The position numbers and the translations under genes were made by a program. From Aurelia coerulea (Eukaryota > Cnidaria > Scyphozoa > Semaeostomeae > Ulmaridae), in the NCBI GenBank assembly GCA_039566865.1, contig CM076961.1:3417501-3481500 (forward strand): a stretch of DNA of 64,000 nucleotides, in the 5' to 3' direction. This document shows positions 11,001 to 22,600 of the stretch, in pieces; positions within the stretch are counted from its first letter, which is position 1, and each line of letters begins with the position of its first letter. Below the pieces are notes generated by a model. That model was not told the origin of the DNA, searched no databases, and worked only from the letters and a program-made list of their open reading frames with translations.

Positions 11001-14000
11001 ATAGCCTTTGCTTTTTTTCCAAAAATAGACCCTTTTTAAAAATACCGATTTCGGGCCTAAATGTAAGTCTATAGCCTTTGCTTTTTTCCAAAAATAGGCC
11101 CTTTTTGAAAATACCGATTTTGGGCCTAAATGTAAGGCTATACCCTTTGCTTTTTTCCAAAAATAGGCCCTTTTTGAAAATACCGATTTTGGGCCTAAAT
11201 GTAAGGCTATACCCTTTGCTTTTTTCCAAAAATAGGCCCTTTTTGAAAATACCGATTTCGGGCCTAAATGTAAGGCTATAGCCTTTGCTTTTTTCCAAAA
11301 ATTGGCCCTTTTTGAAAATACCGATTTTGGGCCTAAATGTAAGGCTATACCCTTTGCTTTTTTCCAAAAATTGGCCCTTTTTGAAAATACCGATTTTGGG
11401 CCTAAATGTAAGGCTATACCCTTTGCTTTTTTCCAAAAATAGGCCCTTTTTGAAAATATCGATTTTGGGCCAAATAGTAAGGCTATACCCTTTGCTTTTT
11501 TCCAAAAATAGGCCCTTTTTGGAAATACCGATTTTGGGCCAAAAAGTAAGGCTATACCCTTTGCTTTTTTCCAAAAATAGGCCCTTTTTGGAAATACCGA
11601 TTTTGGGCCAAAAAGTAAGGCTATACCCTTTGCTTTTTTCCAAAAATAGACCCTTTTTGAAAATACCGATTTCGGGCCTAAATGTAAGTCTATAGCCTTT
11701 GCTTTTTTCCAGAAATTGGTCCTTTTTGAAAATACCGATTTTGGGCCTAAATGTAAGACTATACCCTTTGCTTTTTTCCAAAAATAGGCCCTTTTTTGAA
11801 ATACAGATTTTGGGCCAAAAAGTAAGGCTATACCCTTTGCTTTTTTCCAAAAATAGGCCCTTTTTGAAAATACCGATTTTGGGCCTAAATGTAAGGCTAT
11901 AGCCTTTGCTTTTTTCCAAAAATAGACCCTTTTTGAAAATACCGATTTCGGGCCTAAATGTAAGGCTATAGCCTTTGCTTTTTTCCAAAAATAGGCCCTT
12001 TTTGAAAATACCTGATTTTGGGCCTAAATGTAAGGCTATACCCTTTGCTTTTTTCCAAAAATAGGCCCTTTTTGGAAATACCGATTTTGGGCCAAAAAGT
12101 AAGGCTATACCCTTTGCTTTTTTCCAAAAATTTGCCCTTTTTGAAAATACAGATTTCGGGCCTAAATGTAAGGCTATAGCCTTTGCTTTTTCCAAAAATA
12201 GACCCTTTTTGAAAATACCGATTTTGGGCCAAAAAGTAAGGCTATAGCCTTTGCTTTTTTCCAAAAATTGGCCCTTTTTGAAAATACCGATTTTGGGCCA
12301 AAAAGTAAGGCTATAACCTTTGCTTTTTTCCAAAAATAGGCCCTTTTTGAAAATACTGATTTCGGGCCTAAATGTAAGGCTATACCCTTTGCTTTTTTAC
12401 AAAAATAGGCCCTTTTTGAAAATACCGATTTTGGGCCTAAATGTAAGGCTATACCCTTTGCTTTTTTCCAAAAATAGGCCCTTTTGAAAATACCGATTTT
12501 GGGCCTAAATGTAAGGCTATACCCTTTGCTTTTTTCCAAAAATAGGCCCTTTTTGGAAATACCGATTTTGGCCAAAAAGTAAGGCTATACCCTTTGCTTT
12601 TTTCCAAAATTAGGCCCTTTTTGAAAATACCGATTTTGGACCTAAATGTAAGGCTATAGCCTTTGCTTTTTTTCAAAAAATAGACCCTTTTTAAAAATAC
12701 CGATTTCGGGCCTAAATGTAAGTCTATAGCCTTTGCTTTTTTCCAAAAATTGGCCCTTTTTGAAAATACCGATTTTGGGCCTAAATGTAAGGCTATACCC
12801 TTTGCTTTTTCCAAAAATAGACCCTTTTTGAAAATACCTATTTTGCTCCAAAAAGTAAGGCTATTGCCTTTGCTTTTTTCCAAAAATTGGCCCTTTTTTA
12901 AAATACCGATTTTGGCCAAAAAGTAAGGCTATACCCTTTGCTTTTTTCCAAAATTAGGCCCTTTTTGAAAATACCGATTTTGGACCTAAATGTAAGGCTA
13001 TAGCCTTTGCTTTTTTTCCAAAAATGGACCCTTTTTAAAAATACCTTTTTAAAAATACCGATTTCGGGCCTAAATGTAAGTCTATAGCCTTTGCTTTTTT
13101 CCAAAAATTGGCCCTTTTTGAAAATACCGATTTTGGGCCTAAATGTAAGGCTATACCCTTTGCTTTTTTCCAAAAATTGTCCCTTTTGGAAAATACCGAT
13201 TTTGGGCCTAAATGTAAGGCTATACCCTTTGCTTTTTTACAAAAATAGGCCCTTTTTTAAAATACTGATTTTGGGCCTAAATGTAAGGCTATACCCTTTG
13301 ACTTTTTCGAAAAATTGGCCCTTTTTGAAAATACCGATTTTGGGCCAAAAAGTAAGGCTATAACTTTTGCTTTTTTCCAAAAATAGGCCCTTTTTGAAAA
13401 TACTGATTTCGGGCCTAAATGTAAGGCTATACCCTTTGCTTTTTTACAAAAATAGGCCCTTTTTGAAAATACCGATTTTGGGCCTAAATGTAAGGCTATA
13501 CCCTTTGCTTTTTTCCAAAAATAGCCCTTTTGAAAATACCGATTTTTGGCCTGAATGTAAGGCTATACCCTTTGCTTTTTTCCAAAAATAGGCCCTTTTT
13601 GGAAATACCGATTTTGGGCCAAAAAGTAAGGCTATACCCTTTGCTTTTTTCCAAAATTAGGCCCTTTTTGAATATACCGATTTTGGACCTAAATGTAAGG
13701 CTATAGCCTTTGCTTTTTTTCCAAAAATAGACCCTTTTTAAAAATACCGATTTCGGGCCTAAATGTAAGTCTATAGCCTTTGCTTTTTTCCAAAAATTGG
13801 CCCTTTTTGAAAATACCGATTTTGGGCCTAAATGTAAGGCTATACCCTTTGCTTTTTTCCAAAAATTGGCCCTTTTTGAAAATACCTATTTTGGGCCTAA
13901 ATGTAAGGCTATACCCTTTGCTTTTTTCCAAAAATAGGCCCTTTTGAAAATACCGATTTTTGGCCAAAATGTAAGGCTATACCCTTTGCTTTTTTCCAAA

Positions 14001-17000
14001 AATAGGCCCTTTTTGGAAATACCGATTTTGGGCCAAAAAGTAAGGCTATACCCTTTGCTTTTTTCCAAAATTAGGCCCTTTTTGAATATACCGATTTTGG
14101 ACCTAAATGTAAGGCTATAGCCTTTGCTTTTTTTCCAAAAATAGACCCTTTTTAAAAATACCGATTTCGGGCCTAAATGTAAGGCTATAGCCTTTGCTTT
14201 TTTCCAAAAATTGGCCCTTTTTGAAAATACCGATTTTGGGCCTAAATGTAAGGCTATACCCTTTGCTTTTTTCCAAAAATAGGCCCTTTTTGAAAATACC
14301 GATTTTGGGCCTAAATGTAAGGCTATACCCTTTGCTTTTTTACAAAAATAGGCCCTTTTTGAAAATACCGATTTTGGGCCTAAATGTAAGGCTATACCCT
14401 TTGCTTTTTTCCAAAAATAGGCCCTTTTTGGAAATACCGATTTTGGGCCAAAAAGTAAGGCTATACCCTTTGCTTTTTTCCAAAAATAGGCCCTTTTTGA
14501 AAATACCGATTTTGGGCCAAAAAGTAAGGCTATACCCTTTGCTTTTTTTCAAAAATTGGCCATTTTTGAAAATATCGATTTTGGGCCAAAAAGTAAGGCT
14601 ATACCCTTTGCTTTTTTCCAAAAATAGGCCCTTTTTGAAAATACCGATTTTGGGCCTAAATGTAAGGCTATAGCCTTTGCTTTTTTTCCAAAAATAGACC
14701 CTTTTTAAAAATACCGATTTCGGGCCTAAATGTAAGTCTATAGCCTTTGCTTTTTTCCAAAAATAGGCCCTTTTTGAAAATACCGATTTTGGGCCTAAAT
14801 GTAAGGCTATACCCTTTGCTTTTTTCCAAAAATTGGCCCTTTTTGAAAATACCGATTTTGGGCCTAAATGTAAGGCTATACCCTTTGCTTTTTTACAAAA
14901 ATAGGCCCTTTTTGAAAATACCAATTTTGGGCCTAAATGTAAGGCTATACCCTTTGCTTTTTTCCAAAAATAGGCCCTTTTTGGAAATACCGATTTTGGG
15001 CCAAAAAGTAAGGCTATACCCTTTGCTTTTTTCCAAAAATAGGCCCTTTTTGAAAATACCGATTTTGGGCCAAAAAGTAAGGCTATACCCTTTGCTTTTT
15101 TTCAAAAATTGGCCATTTTTGAAAATATCGATTTTGGGCCAAAAAGTAAGGCTATACCCTTTGCTTTTTTCCAAAAATAGGCCCTTTTTGAAAATACCGA
15201 TTTTGGGCCTAAATGTAAGGCTATACCCTTTGATTTTTTCCAAATATTGGCCCTTTTTGAAAATACCGATTTTGGACCTAAATGTAAGGCTATAGCCTTT
15301 GCTTTTTTACAAAAATAGACCTTTTTAAAAATACCGATTTCGGGCCTAAATGTAAGGCTATAGCCTTTGCTTTTTTCCAAAAATTGGCCCTTTTTGAAAA
15401 TACCGATTTTGGGCCAAAAAGTAAGGCTATAACCTTTGCTTTTTTCCAAAAATAGGCCCTTTTTGAAAATACTGATTTCGGGCCTAAATGTAAGGCTATA
15501 CCCTTTGCTTTTTTCCAAAAATAGGCCCTTTTTGAAAATACCGATTTTGGGCCTAAATGTAAGGCTATACCCTTTGCTTTTTTCCAAAAATAGGCCCTTT
15601 TGAAAATACCGATTTTGGGCCTAAATGTAAGGCTATACCCTTTGCTTTTTTCCAAAAATAGGCCCTTTTTGAAAATACCGATTTTGGGCCAAAAAGTAAG
15701 GCTATACCCTTTGCTTTTTTCCAAAAATAGGCCCTTTTTGAAAATACCGATTTTGGGCCTAAATGTAAGGCTATAGCCTTTGCTTTTTTTCCAAAAATAG
15801 ACCCTTTTTAAAAATACCGATTTCGGGCCTAAATGTAAGTCTATAGCCTTTGCTTTTTTCCAAAAATAGGCCCTTTTTGAAAATACCGATTTTGGGCCTA
15901 AATGTAAGGCTATACCCTTTGCTTTTTTCCAAAAATTGGCCCTTTTTGAAAATACCGATTTTGGGCCTAAATGTAAGGCTATACCCTTTGCGTTTTTACA
16001 AAAATAGGCCCTTTTTGGAAATGCCGATTTTGGGCCTAAATGTAAGGCTATACCTTTTGCTTTTTTCCAAAAATAGGCCCTTTTTGAAAATACCGATTTT
16101 GGGCCAAAAAGTAAGGCTATACCCTTTGCTTTTTTCCAAAAATAGGCCCTTTTTGAAAATACCGATTTTGGGCCAAAAAGTAAGGCTATACCCTTTGCTT
16201 TTTTTCAAAAATTGGCCATTTTTGAAAATATCGATTTTGGGCCAAAAAGTAAGGCTATACCCTTTGCTTTTTTCCAAAAATAGGCCCTTTTTGAAAATAC
16301 TGATTTTGGGCCTAAATGTAAGGCTATACCCTTTGACTTTTTCCAAAAATTGGCCCTTTTTGAAAATACCGATTTTGGGCCTAAATGTAAGGCTATAGCC
16401 TTTGCTTTTTTCCAAAAATAGACCCTTTTTAAAAATACCGATTTCGGGCCTAAATGTAAGTCTATAGCCTTTGCTTTTTTCCAAAAATAGGCCCTTTTTG
16501 AAAATACCGATTTTGGGCCTAAATGTAAGGCTATACCCTTTGCTTTTTTCCAAAAATAGGCCCTTTTTGAAAATACCGATTTTGGGCCTAAATGTAAGGC
16601 TATAGTCTTTGCTTTTTTCCAAAAATTGGCCCTTTTTTAAAATACCGATTTTGGGCCTAAATGTAAGGCTATACCCTTTGCTTTTTTCCAAAAATAGGCC
16701 CTTTTTGAAAATACCGATTTTGGGCCTAAATGTAAGGCTATACCCTTTGCTTTTTTCCAAAAATAGGCCCTTTTTGGAAATACCGATTTTGGGCCAAAAA
16801 GTAAGGCTATACCCTTTGCTTTTTTCCAAAAATAGGCCCTTTTTGAAAATACAGATTTTGGACCTAAATGTAAGGCTATAGCCTTTGCTTTTTTCCAAAA
16901 ATTGGCCCTTTTTGAAAATACCGATTTCGTGCCTAAATGTAAGTCTATAGCCTTTGCTTTTTTCCAAAAATTGGCCTTTTTTGAAAATACCGATTTTGGG

Positions 17001-17790
17001 CCAAAAGGTAAGGCTATACCCTTTGCTTTTTTCCAAAAATAGCCCCCTTTTGAAAATACTGATTTCGGGCCTAAATGTAAGGCTATAGCTTTGCTTTTTT
17101 CCAAAAATAGGCCCTTTTTGAAAATACCGATTTCGGGCCTAAATGTAAGGCTATAGTATTTGCTTTTTCCAAAAATAGGCCCTTTTTGAAAATACTGATT
17201 TCGGGCCTAAATGTAAGGCTATAGCCTTGGCTTTTTTCCAAAAATAGGCCCTTTTTGAAAATACCGATTTCGGGCCTAAATGTAAGGCTATAGCCTTGGC
17301 TTTTTTCCAAAAATAGGCCCTTTTTTAAAATACTGATTTCGGGCCTAAATGTAAGGCTATAGCCTTGGCTTTTTTCCAAAAATAGGCCCTTTTTGAAAAT
17401 ACCGATTTTGGGCCTAAATGTAAGGCTATAGCCTTTGCTTTTTCCAAAATAGGCCCTTTTTGAAAATACCCATTTTGGGCCAAAAAGTAAGGCTATACCC
17501 TTTGCTTTTTTCCAAAAATAGGCCCTTTTTGAAAATACCGATTTTGGGCCTAAATGTAAGGCTATACCCTTTGCTTTTTTCCAAAAATTGGCCCTTTTTG
17601 AAAATACCGATTTCGGGCCTAAATGTAAGTCTATAGCCTTTGCTTTTTTCCAAAAATTGGCCCTTTTTGAAAATACCGATTTTGGGCCTAAATGTAAGGC
17701 TATACCCTTTGCTTTTTTCCAAAAATAGGCCCTTTTCGGAAATGCCGATTTTGCTCCAAAAAGTAAGGCTATAGCCTTTGCCTTTTTCTG
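5030..17790. repeat. 12.8 kb satellite array, 69-bp unit, about 185 copies
   Basis: A 69-bp AT-rich monomer is repeated head to tail across the whole interval with only small length changes. Diagnostic alternatives recur between monomers: AAAAATAGG or AAAAATTGG, GATTTTGGG or GATTTCGGG, CCTAAATG or CCAAAAAG, and TATACCC or TATAGCC. Since 69 is 3 x 23 and the consensus lacks stops in several frames, both strands show open frames of up to 444 codons that translate as a 23-residue periodic peptide. They interrupt one another, lack start or splice logic and are not genes. The left edge is sharp near 5030; the right edge decays at 17770-17810 where the unit loses register. Array length in the genome may differ if the assembly collapsed copies. 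Confidence 0.95.
13727..16480. repeat. Higher-order repeat zone inside the 69-bp satellite
   Basis: A marked monomer (ATAGACC followed by TTTAAAAATACCG and the TTTCGGG variant) recurs at 13727, 14141, 14694, 15315, 15797 and 16418. The intervals are 414, 553, 621, 482 and 621 bp, which are 6, 8, 9, 7 and 9 monomers to within one base. Between markers the same variant monomers follow in the same order, best seen in the blocks 14194-14673, 14747-15295 and 15850-16398. This indicates recent block-wise amplification of 6-9-mers, not single-unit expansion. Sparser copies of the marker lie at 8613, 11025, 12680 and 13024. Confidence 0.8.
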
Positions 17791-18103
17791 CAATTTTGGC
17801 TTTTTCTGAAAACGACCAAATTTTTGTAATATCAGAATAATTGAATTGCAGATAAATTTACTTACTGAAGAATTGAGCTTAAAACAACGTACGTTGATAG
17901 TCTATGAATTAACCTTTTCGAGTTACAGGGTGATTCAGAAAAGACACAACCCAAAATTATTCCAAATTCTTCAGGAAATGATAATATCTAAATCTATTTG
18001 ACACATGCCATCTGAAAGCACAATCTATTTTCTTTCCAATAATGTCCATGTTGGACACATTGATTGAATTAGTCATCACATTGGCCAAGTTTACGCTGTA
18101 GTA
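17791..18103. other. Satellite edge and unclassified sequence
   Basis: The sequence after the last recognisable monomer is AT-rich, non-coding and without repeats that could be matched elsewhere in the window. Confidence 0.4.
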
Positions 18104-18496
18104 CCATTACTCTTATAAAGTGGGCCCTCTTTAGGCCCATGTAGAGTGGCTCCGTATTTACCAATCTAATTGCTAGACTTTATTTTTCAACCAATAAGGA
18201 TGCGCTATTTAGACAGTTGTTGTTGTTGTGGCATACAAAAAACTGTTGATACGGCCTAGAGTTCTCGTAGCTGCGATGGATTATTTTGTTTCTACAGAGA
18301 AAGATTCCTGCTTGAAAGGTATATATTTTGCGATGAGTGGTCAGGAAAACATTATTATTTGTACTACAAGCTTGCTTTTCAATGTTGAAGCTCTTTAAAA
18401 CAAATTTTCAAGCGATTTTGTTGAGTGTAAGAGAACTCCAGCTAGTAGGCCATTAGGCCATTTTGAAACTGGGGGCCCATTTTATAAGAGTAACGG
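18104..18496. mobile_element. MITE with TA target (mariner-like)
   Basis: The ends CCATTACTCTTATAAAGTGG and the reverse complement of GAGTAACGG at 18488-18496 form terminal inverted repeats of about 24 bp with two mismatches. TA dinucleotides flank the element at 18102-18103 and 18497-18498. It is 393 bp and non-coding. Confidence 0.6.
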
Positions 18497-18754
18497 TATG
18501 AATGGATTTGCCCAAGTCGTCTTGTAAGGAAATGAATTAAAAAGGAATACGCGAAAGGTGTTTTTTAAGAGAAGTTGTGTGCTTATAAAGAAAGAAGAAG
18601 GGTAAATCTAAATATCTGTCGGGCAGATTTTGTTTATTTGATTCAGAAGCCGAACAGAAGACATTGCAATTCTCGCGTATTAGGGCATAAATCGTAATAA
18701 GCATATAACTTGTCTTAAAAATCACCTTTCGCGTGCACAAGGCGAGAGTTTGTC

Positions 18755-18990
18755 CAACTAGTTTTTGAATTACTGGTTGAGAGAATTTCCTTTGTCTGCC
18801 GTCGCTAATTGTTTTGAAATTGAGGTGTCAATCAAAAGCAACTGATGCTATTGTGTTACACAATCTGCCCTTACTCTGCACCAGTAACTATGACACAGTA
18901 TCACCATTATCACGTTTTAAATTGTTTAGTTGACCTTCGTTCAACTGATGCCATTGTGCTACAAAATCTATCCTTTGTCCCTGGGTGACG
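18755..18990 (+). repeat. Diverged partial copy of the foldback arm at 19940-20216
   Basis: The segment matches the right arm of the foldback at 19620-20216 in direct orientation (TTTGAATTACTGGTTGA, then TTTCCTTTGTCTGC). A further short echo (CAACTGATGC.ATTGTG) occurs at 18836 and again at 18950. Nearby, 19010-19065 has a small direct repeat of CTAGACGTATAC. No coding function is seen between 18497 and 19344. Confidence 0.5.
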
Positions 18991-19344
18991 ATGGCTGCGG
19001 TCACACTAGACGTTTTTTACCTAGACGTATACACCTAGACGTATACAGCGCTGTTACAGCGCTTTGGTCCTGAGAGCTGATTCCATAAGAAAATTATCAG
19101 ATGCAAAGCAACGGGCAAAACAAGGTCCCGACCTATATCGTAGCGTTGCTTTGGAGAATGAACGAATCACAACCTTGCGTAGTTGTCACATGATAAATCA
19201 TATCACTGTGTGACAGGGTGTCATTGTACCGTTATGTTGCCGTACTTTCTGGCTACAAAAACAAATTCCAAGAAAGTGAAGCAATTCACATTACAACGGG
19301 AAAATACAGTAGTGTGACCGCAGCCGATAGCTCTTTAAGAAAAT

Positions 19345-19603
19345 TCACATCCCTGTTTCTCCTTTTTGGTAAGCATATTGTGATTGCCCAGGTATGCGAC
19401 CGAAACACCCATAACACATTTGCAACTCATCTGCTTCATTTGCTTTGTTGTTTCCTGTTTCCCTCAAAGGAACATCATTAACACCGTCATATAAACGAGA
19501 AGGGACGCCATCAACGCAACTATGCATCGGGTTGATCTCTTCTCTGTATCTTGGCAGGGTCTCGTTTACCAAAATGCATGGTTGCGTCTGCGATCTTTTC
19601 AAC
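19345..19603 (-). CDS. Gene 1 last coding exon: cytoplasmic tail
   Basis: The acceptor TTTGTTTTTAG precedes a 259-nt exon that enters in phase 2, as exon 3 requires, and ends with TGA at 19345-19347. The homologous last exon of gene 2 has the same length and phase, though the residues have diverged. The tail is polar with LPRYREEINPM and SRLYDG segments and lacks the NPLY motifs of gene 2. A foldback transposon lies about 16 bp upstream of the exon, so part of the splice region derives from it. An exon equivalent to the 93-nt exon of gene 2 was not found in this intron. Confidence 0.65.
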
Positions 19604-22600
19604 CTAAAAACAAAGTTGGGCAGCTGTTAACAAGGACAGATTTTGTAAGAGCATGAGTTGTTTTTGTTGACACCTGAATTCAAAGCGATTTGCGATCGCA
19701 GACAAAGGAAAATCCCTCAACCAGTAATTCAAAACAAACAAAGCCGCATAACTTTTTCTGAAGCCCAGGTAGCTAGCTCGCTTGTTGTGCAATCCAGAAG
19801 TTGTTTTTAAGAGCAAATATTAGTATAGATCAAAAGAAGAAGGATATCTCTGCACATCTACCTCGGGCGTTTCATTTATTTGATTCAAAAGCCGATTGGG
19901 AGGCGATTCAATTTGTTCATGTCTTTGGGTGTAATTGAAACACTTACTGCCCAGCTTCTGAACCAAATAAATAAAATGCCTGAGGTAGATGTGTAGATAT
20001 AATATATGCTCATGTCTGCTCTTAACAACGACTTCTGGAATGCATAACGAACATGCTAGCTACCTGGGTTTCAGAGAAACTTTTGCGGCTTCGTTTGTTT
20101 TGAATTACTGGTTGAAACAATTTCCTTTGTCTGCGATCGCAATCGCTTTGAATTCAGGTGTCAACAAAAGCAATTCATGCTATTGTCTTACAAAATCTGT
20201 CCTTGTTGCAGCTGTTAGAGTTTCGCATCATCTAAAAATCAATCCAGGTAACGGGTCCATCTTGTGACTCTTCTCATTACTCTAGTCCAGCATAGGCTCC
20301 AATCTTTAAAAAGGTTGGTGTAAAACTCAATGACCTATTTCTTTGACCTGAATGGCTTCAAAGGAGCTTCAGCTGTTTTGCTATAATTCTACGGTTGGAC
20401 TTTTCAGAAATCTTCGATCTTTTCAGATTTAGAGTTTTTTTCTTCTTTTGCAAGAATTCAAGAGAAATTTTCGACACAACATGAAATAATTTCGAAGAAA
20501 ACCAGAGTTTATGATTGTCTACAATATGGTATCAAGCAAAAGATCCTCAAATAAGTTAGAATATAAAATACGCTGTAATTTAAAAAATATTCAAACTTTC
20601 TTAAAAATCCAACGGTAGAGTTTTAGGTAAGTAGCTAAGTTTATTTGAAGCATAGAATTTTACACTCACCTTTTTACACCGATTGAAAGATTTGGAACCT
20701 GTGCTCTCTAGTCCCACAGGGATCGGTTATTAGTACCTCCCGGGGAGGAGGTGGAAGACACCTGGAAGGGGAAGACCAAACATTTTACGTTTGAACATAT
20801 TATAGCAATGTTGGAGGTGGGACCAACATTGTCAATTAAATCTGAGAGAGGGTATAAAATTCTATCAAATACTTTGAAATATCTTCCATCCCCTCCCTGT
20901 AAGAATTAAGAGCCAATCCCTAATATTTGCTCAGTCGACATACCAAGGGACTCAGAAAGTTTGGGCGATTTCTGAGATATAACTTCTGATAACCCCAAAA
21001 GATTATGAACAAATATATGCATGTAGCCTGATAACTAGAACGGGTCTGGTTATCAGGCTAAGATGGAGGCGCTGGTGGAGGCTAAACTCCGAAACACGAA
21101 GAAAATAAAAAATGAATTTTTTCTTGTTGTAAGTTCATGGGAAGTTGGACACTGCTGGTGTGCTTCTATGGAGGAGCGCTGGATAATATGTATTTGCGGA
21201 GGAAATTTTTTATAGTACTGCGGAGGAGATATCGAAAGCGAAGCGAAGAGAGAAGGAGAGAGAATTCTAATATTTTAATATTTTCGTTCTTTCGGTATCT
21301 CCTCCACAGTACTATAAAAAATTTCCTCCGCAGCTACATATTATCTAGCACTCCTCCATAGAAGCACACCAACAGTGTCTAACTACCCATAGTAAGTTCA
21401 GAGATATGAATGAAATGACTTCTAATTTCTCCGACGTTTCATTGCGCTTGAGTGGCTCAGTAGATTGTCACAACCAGCAGTGGCACAATTAAATGTTTCC
21501 AATTGTGTTGGCCCACTCATGACAAATATCATCTCACCATGTCAGCTAATACTGAATGATTATTAATTCTTATCATGGACAAACGTTCTTCCAATATTTG
21601 TTATAATGCTCAAAAGGGAGAGGATGATACAACAAATTTTGAGAACAAACTTTGACAATTATGATAATGTCTTCTTGGTTTGGTGTGAAACAATCAGTTC
21701 ATTTCATTTCATTTCAAATATTTAAGGAGGGTAGCCCTTCAGCAATGCTGATTTTCAAGGGGCCCTCCACTACAAGACTTAAAAAAATTAAATACTATTA
21801 TAACTTAAATTAACCTAATACAATTTATAGCTGTCAATAAAAACCTTAAAATCTGAAACAAATATTTACAATAAAAGAAAATCCATAAGGCAAACACGTT
21901 ATTTACAATCAGCTTTCCCTATATACATTGTTTAAATCTGTTCAGGGAGGATGCCAGCTTACACTCAACTGAGAGGCCATTCCAAGACTTGGCACCTCTA
22001 ATCGAAAAACATTTCTGTCCATTTTTGGAGTTTTTCTTTGGTAACCTGAGGTCAGTTGCTGTGTTCCTAAGATTCCTAGAGGTTAGCTGGGAATGCTAAG
22101 GGTTGCTGTATTCCTAAAGATTATATCGAGCATTCGATATTGTGACAGCAATGGCCTAATGTAAAGTAGTTTGAATTTCCTACCTGCAGATTTTGAAGAG
22201 AGCCGCTACCAGCAAGATGAAGAATATAAAAGCCAGACCAAAACCAACAACAGTCATATTGCCTTTTGATGTATTCACCAGCCATGAAAATATTCCTTGG
22301 TCGCCTTCTTCATTGACTGTAATACCTGGAATCGGTGTTCCACTTTTTATGCCTGTTGATGCCACCACGCTCGTCATTTGACTTGGCGTTATCGAGGTAG
22401 TGCTAGCTATCAAGGCAGTAGATAGTGGCGAATGAGTGGATGCACGCATGTTAACATGCGTTTCTTTGATCGTGAACGTTTCATGATGTCGAGTAGAGTG
22501 AATCATTGCAGAATCTTGAGAGTAGCTCGTCTTATGGTCTGTTACTAACTTCGATGATTGCGTTGGTGAAATTCTGATCAAAATTGTTGAAGAGATTGGT

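Noticed and set aside
5030..17790. Regular repeat that might suggest a CRISPR array.
   Set aside because: There are no unique spacers between repeats, the unit is 69 bp head to tail, and the genome is eukaryotic.
5006..17793. Dozens of long open frames, up to 444 codons, on both strands.
   Set aside because: All are readings of the 69-bp satellite. The period is a multiple of three and the unit lacks stops in several frames; they overlap one another and lack any start, splice or domain signal.
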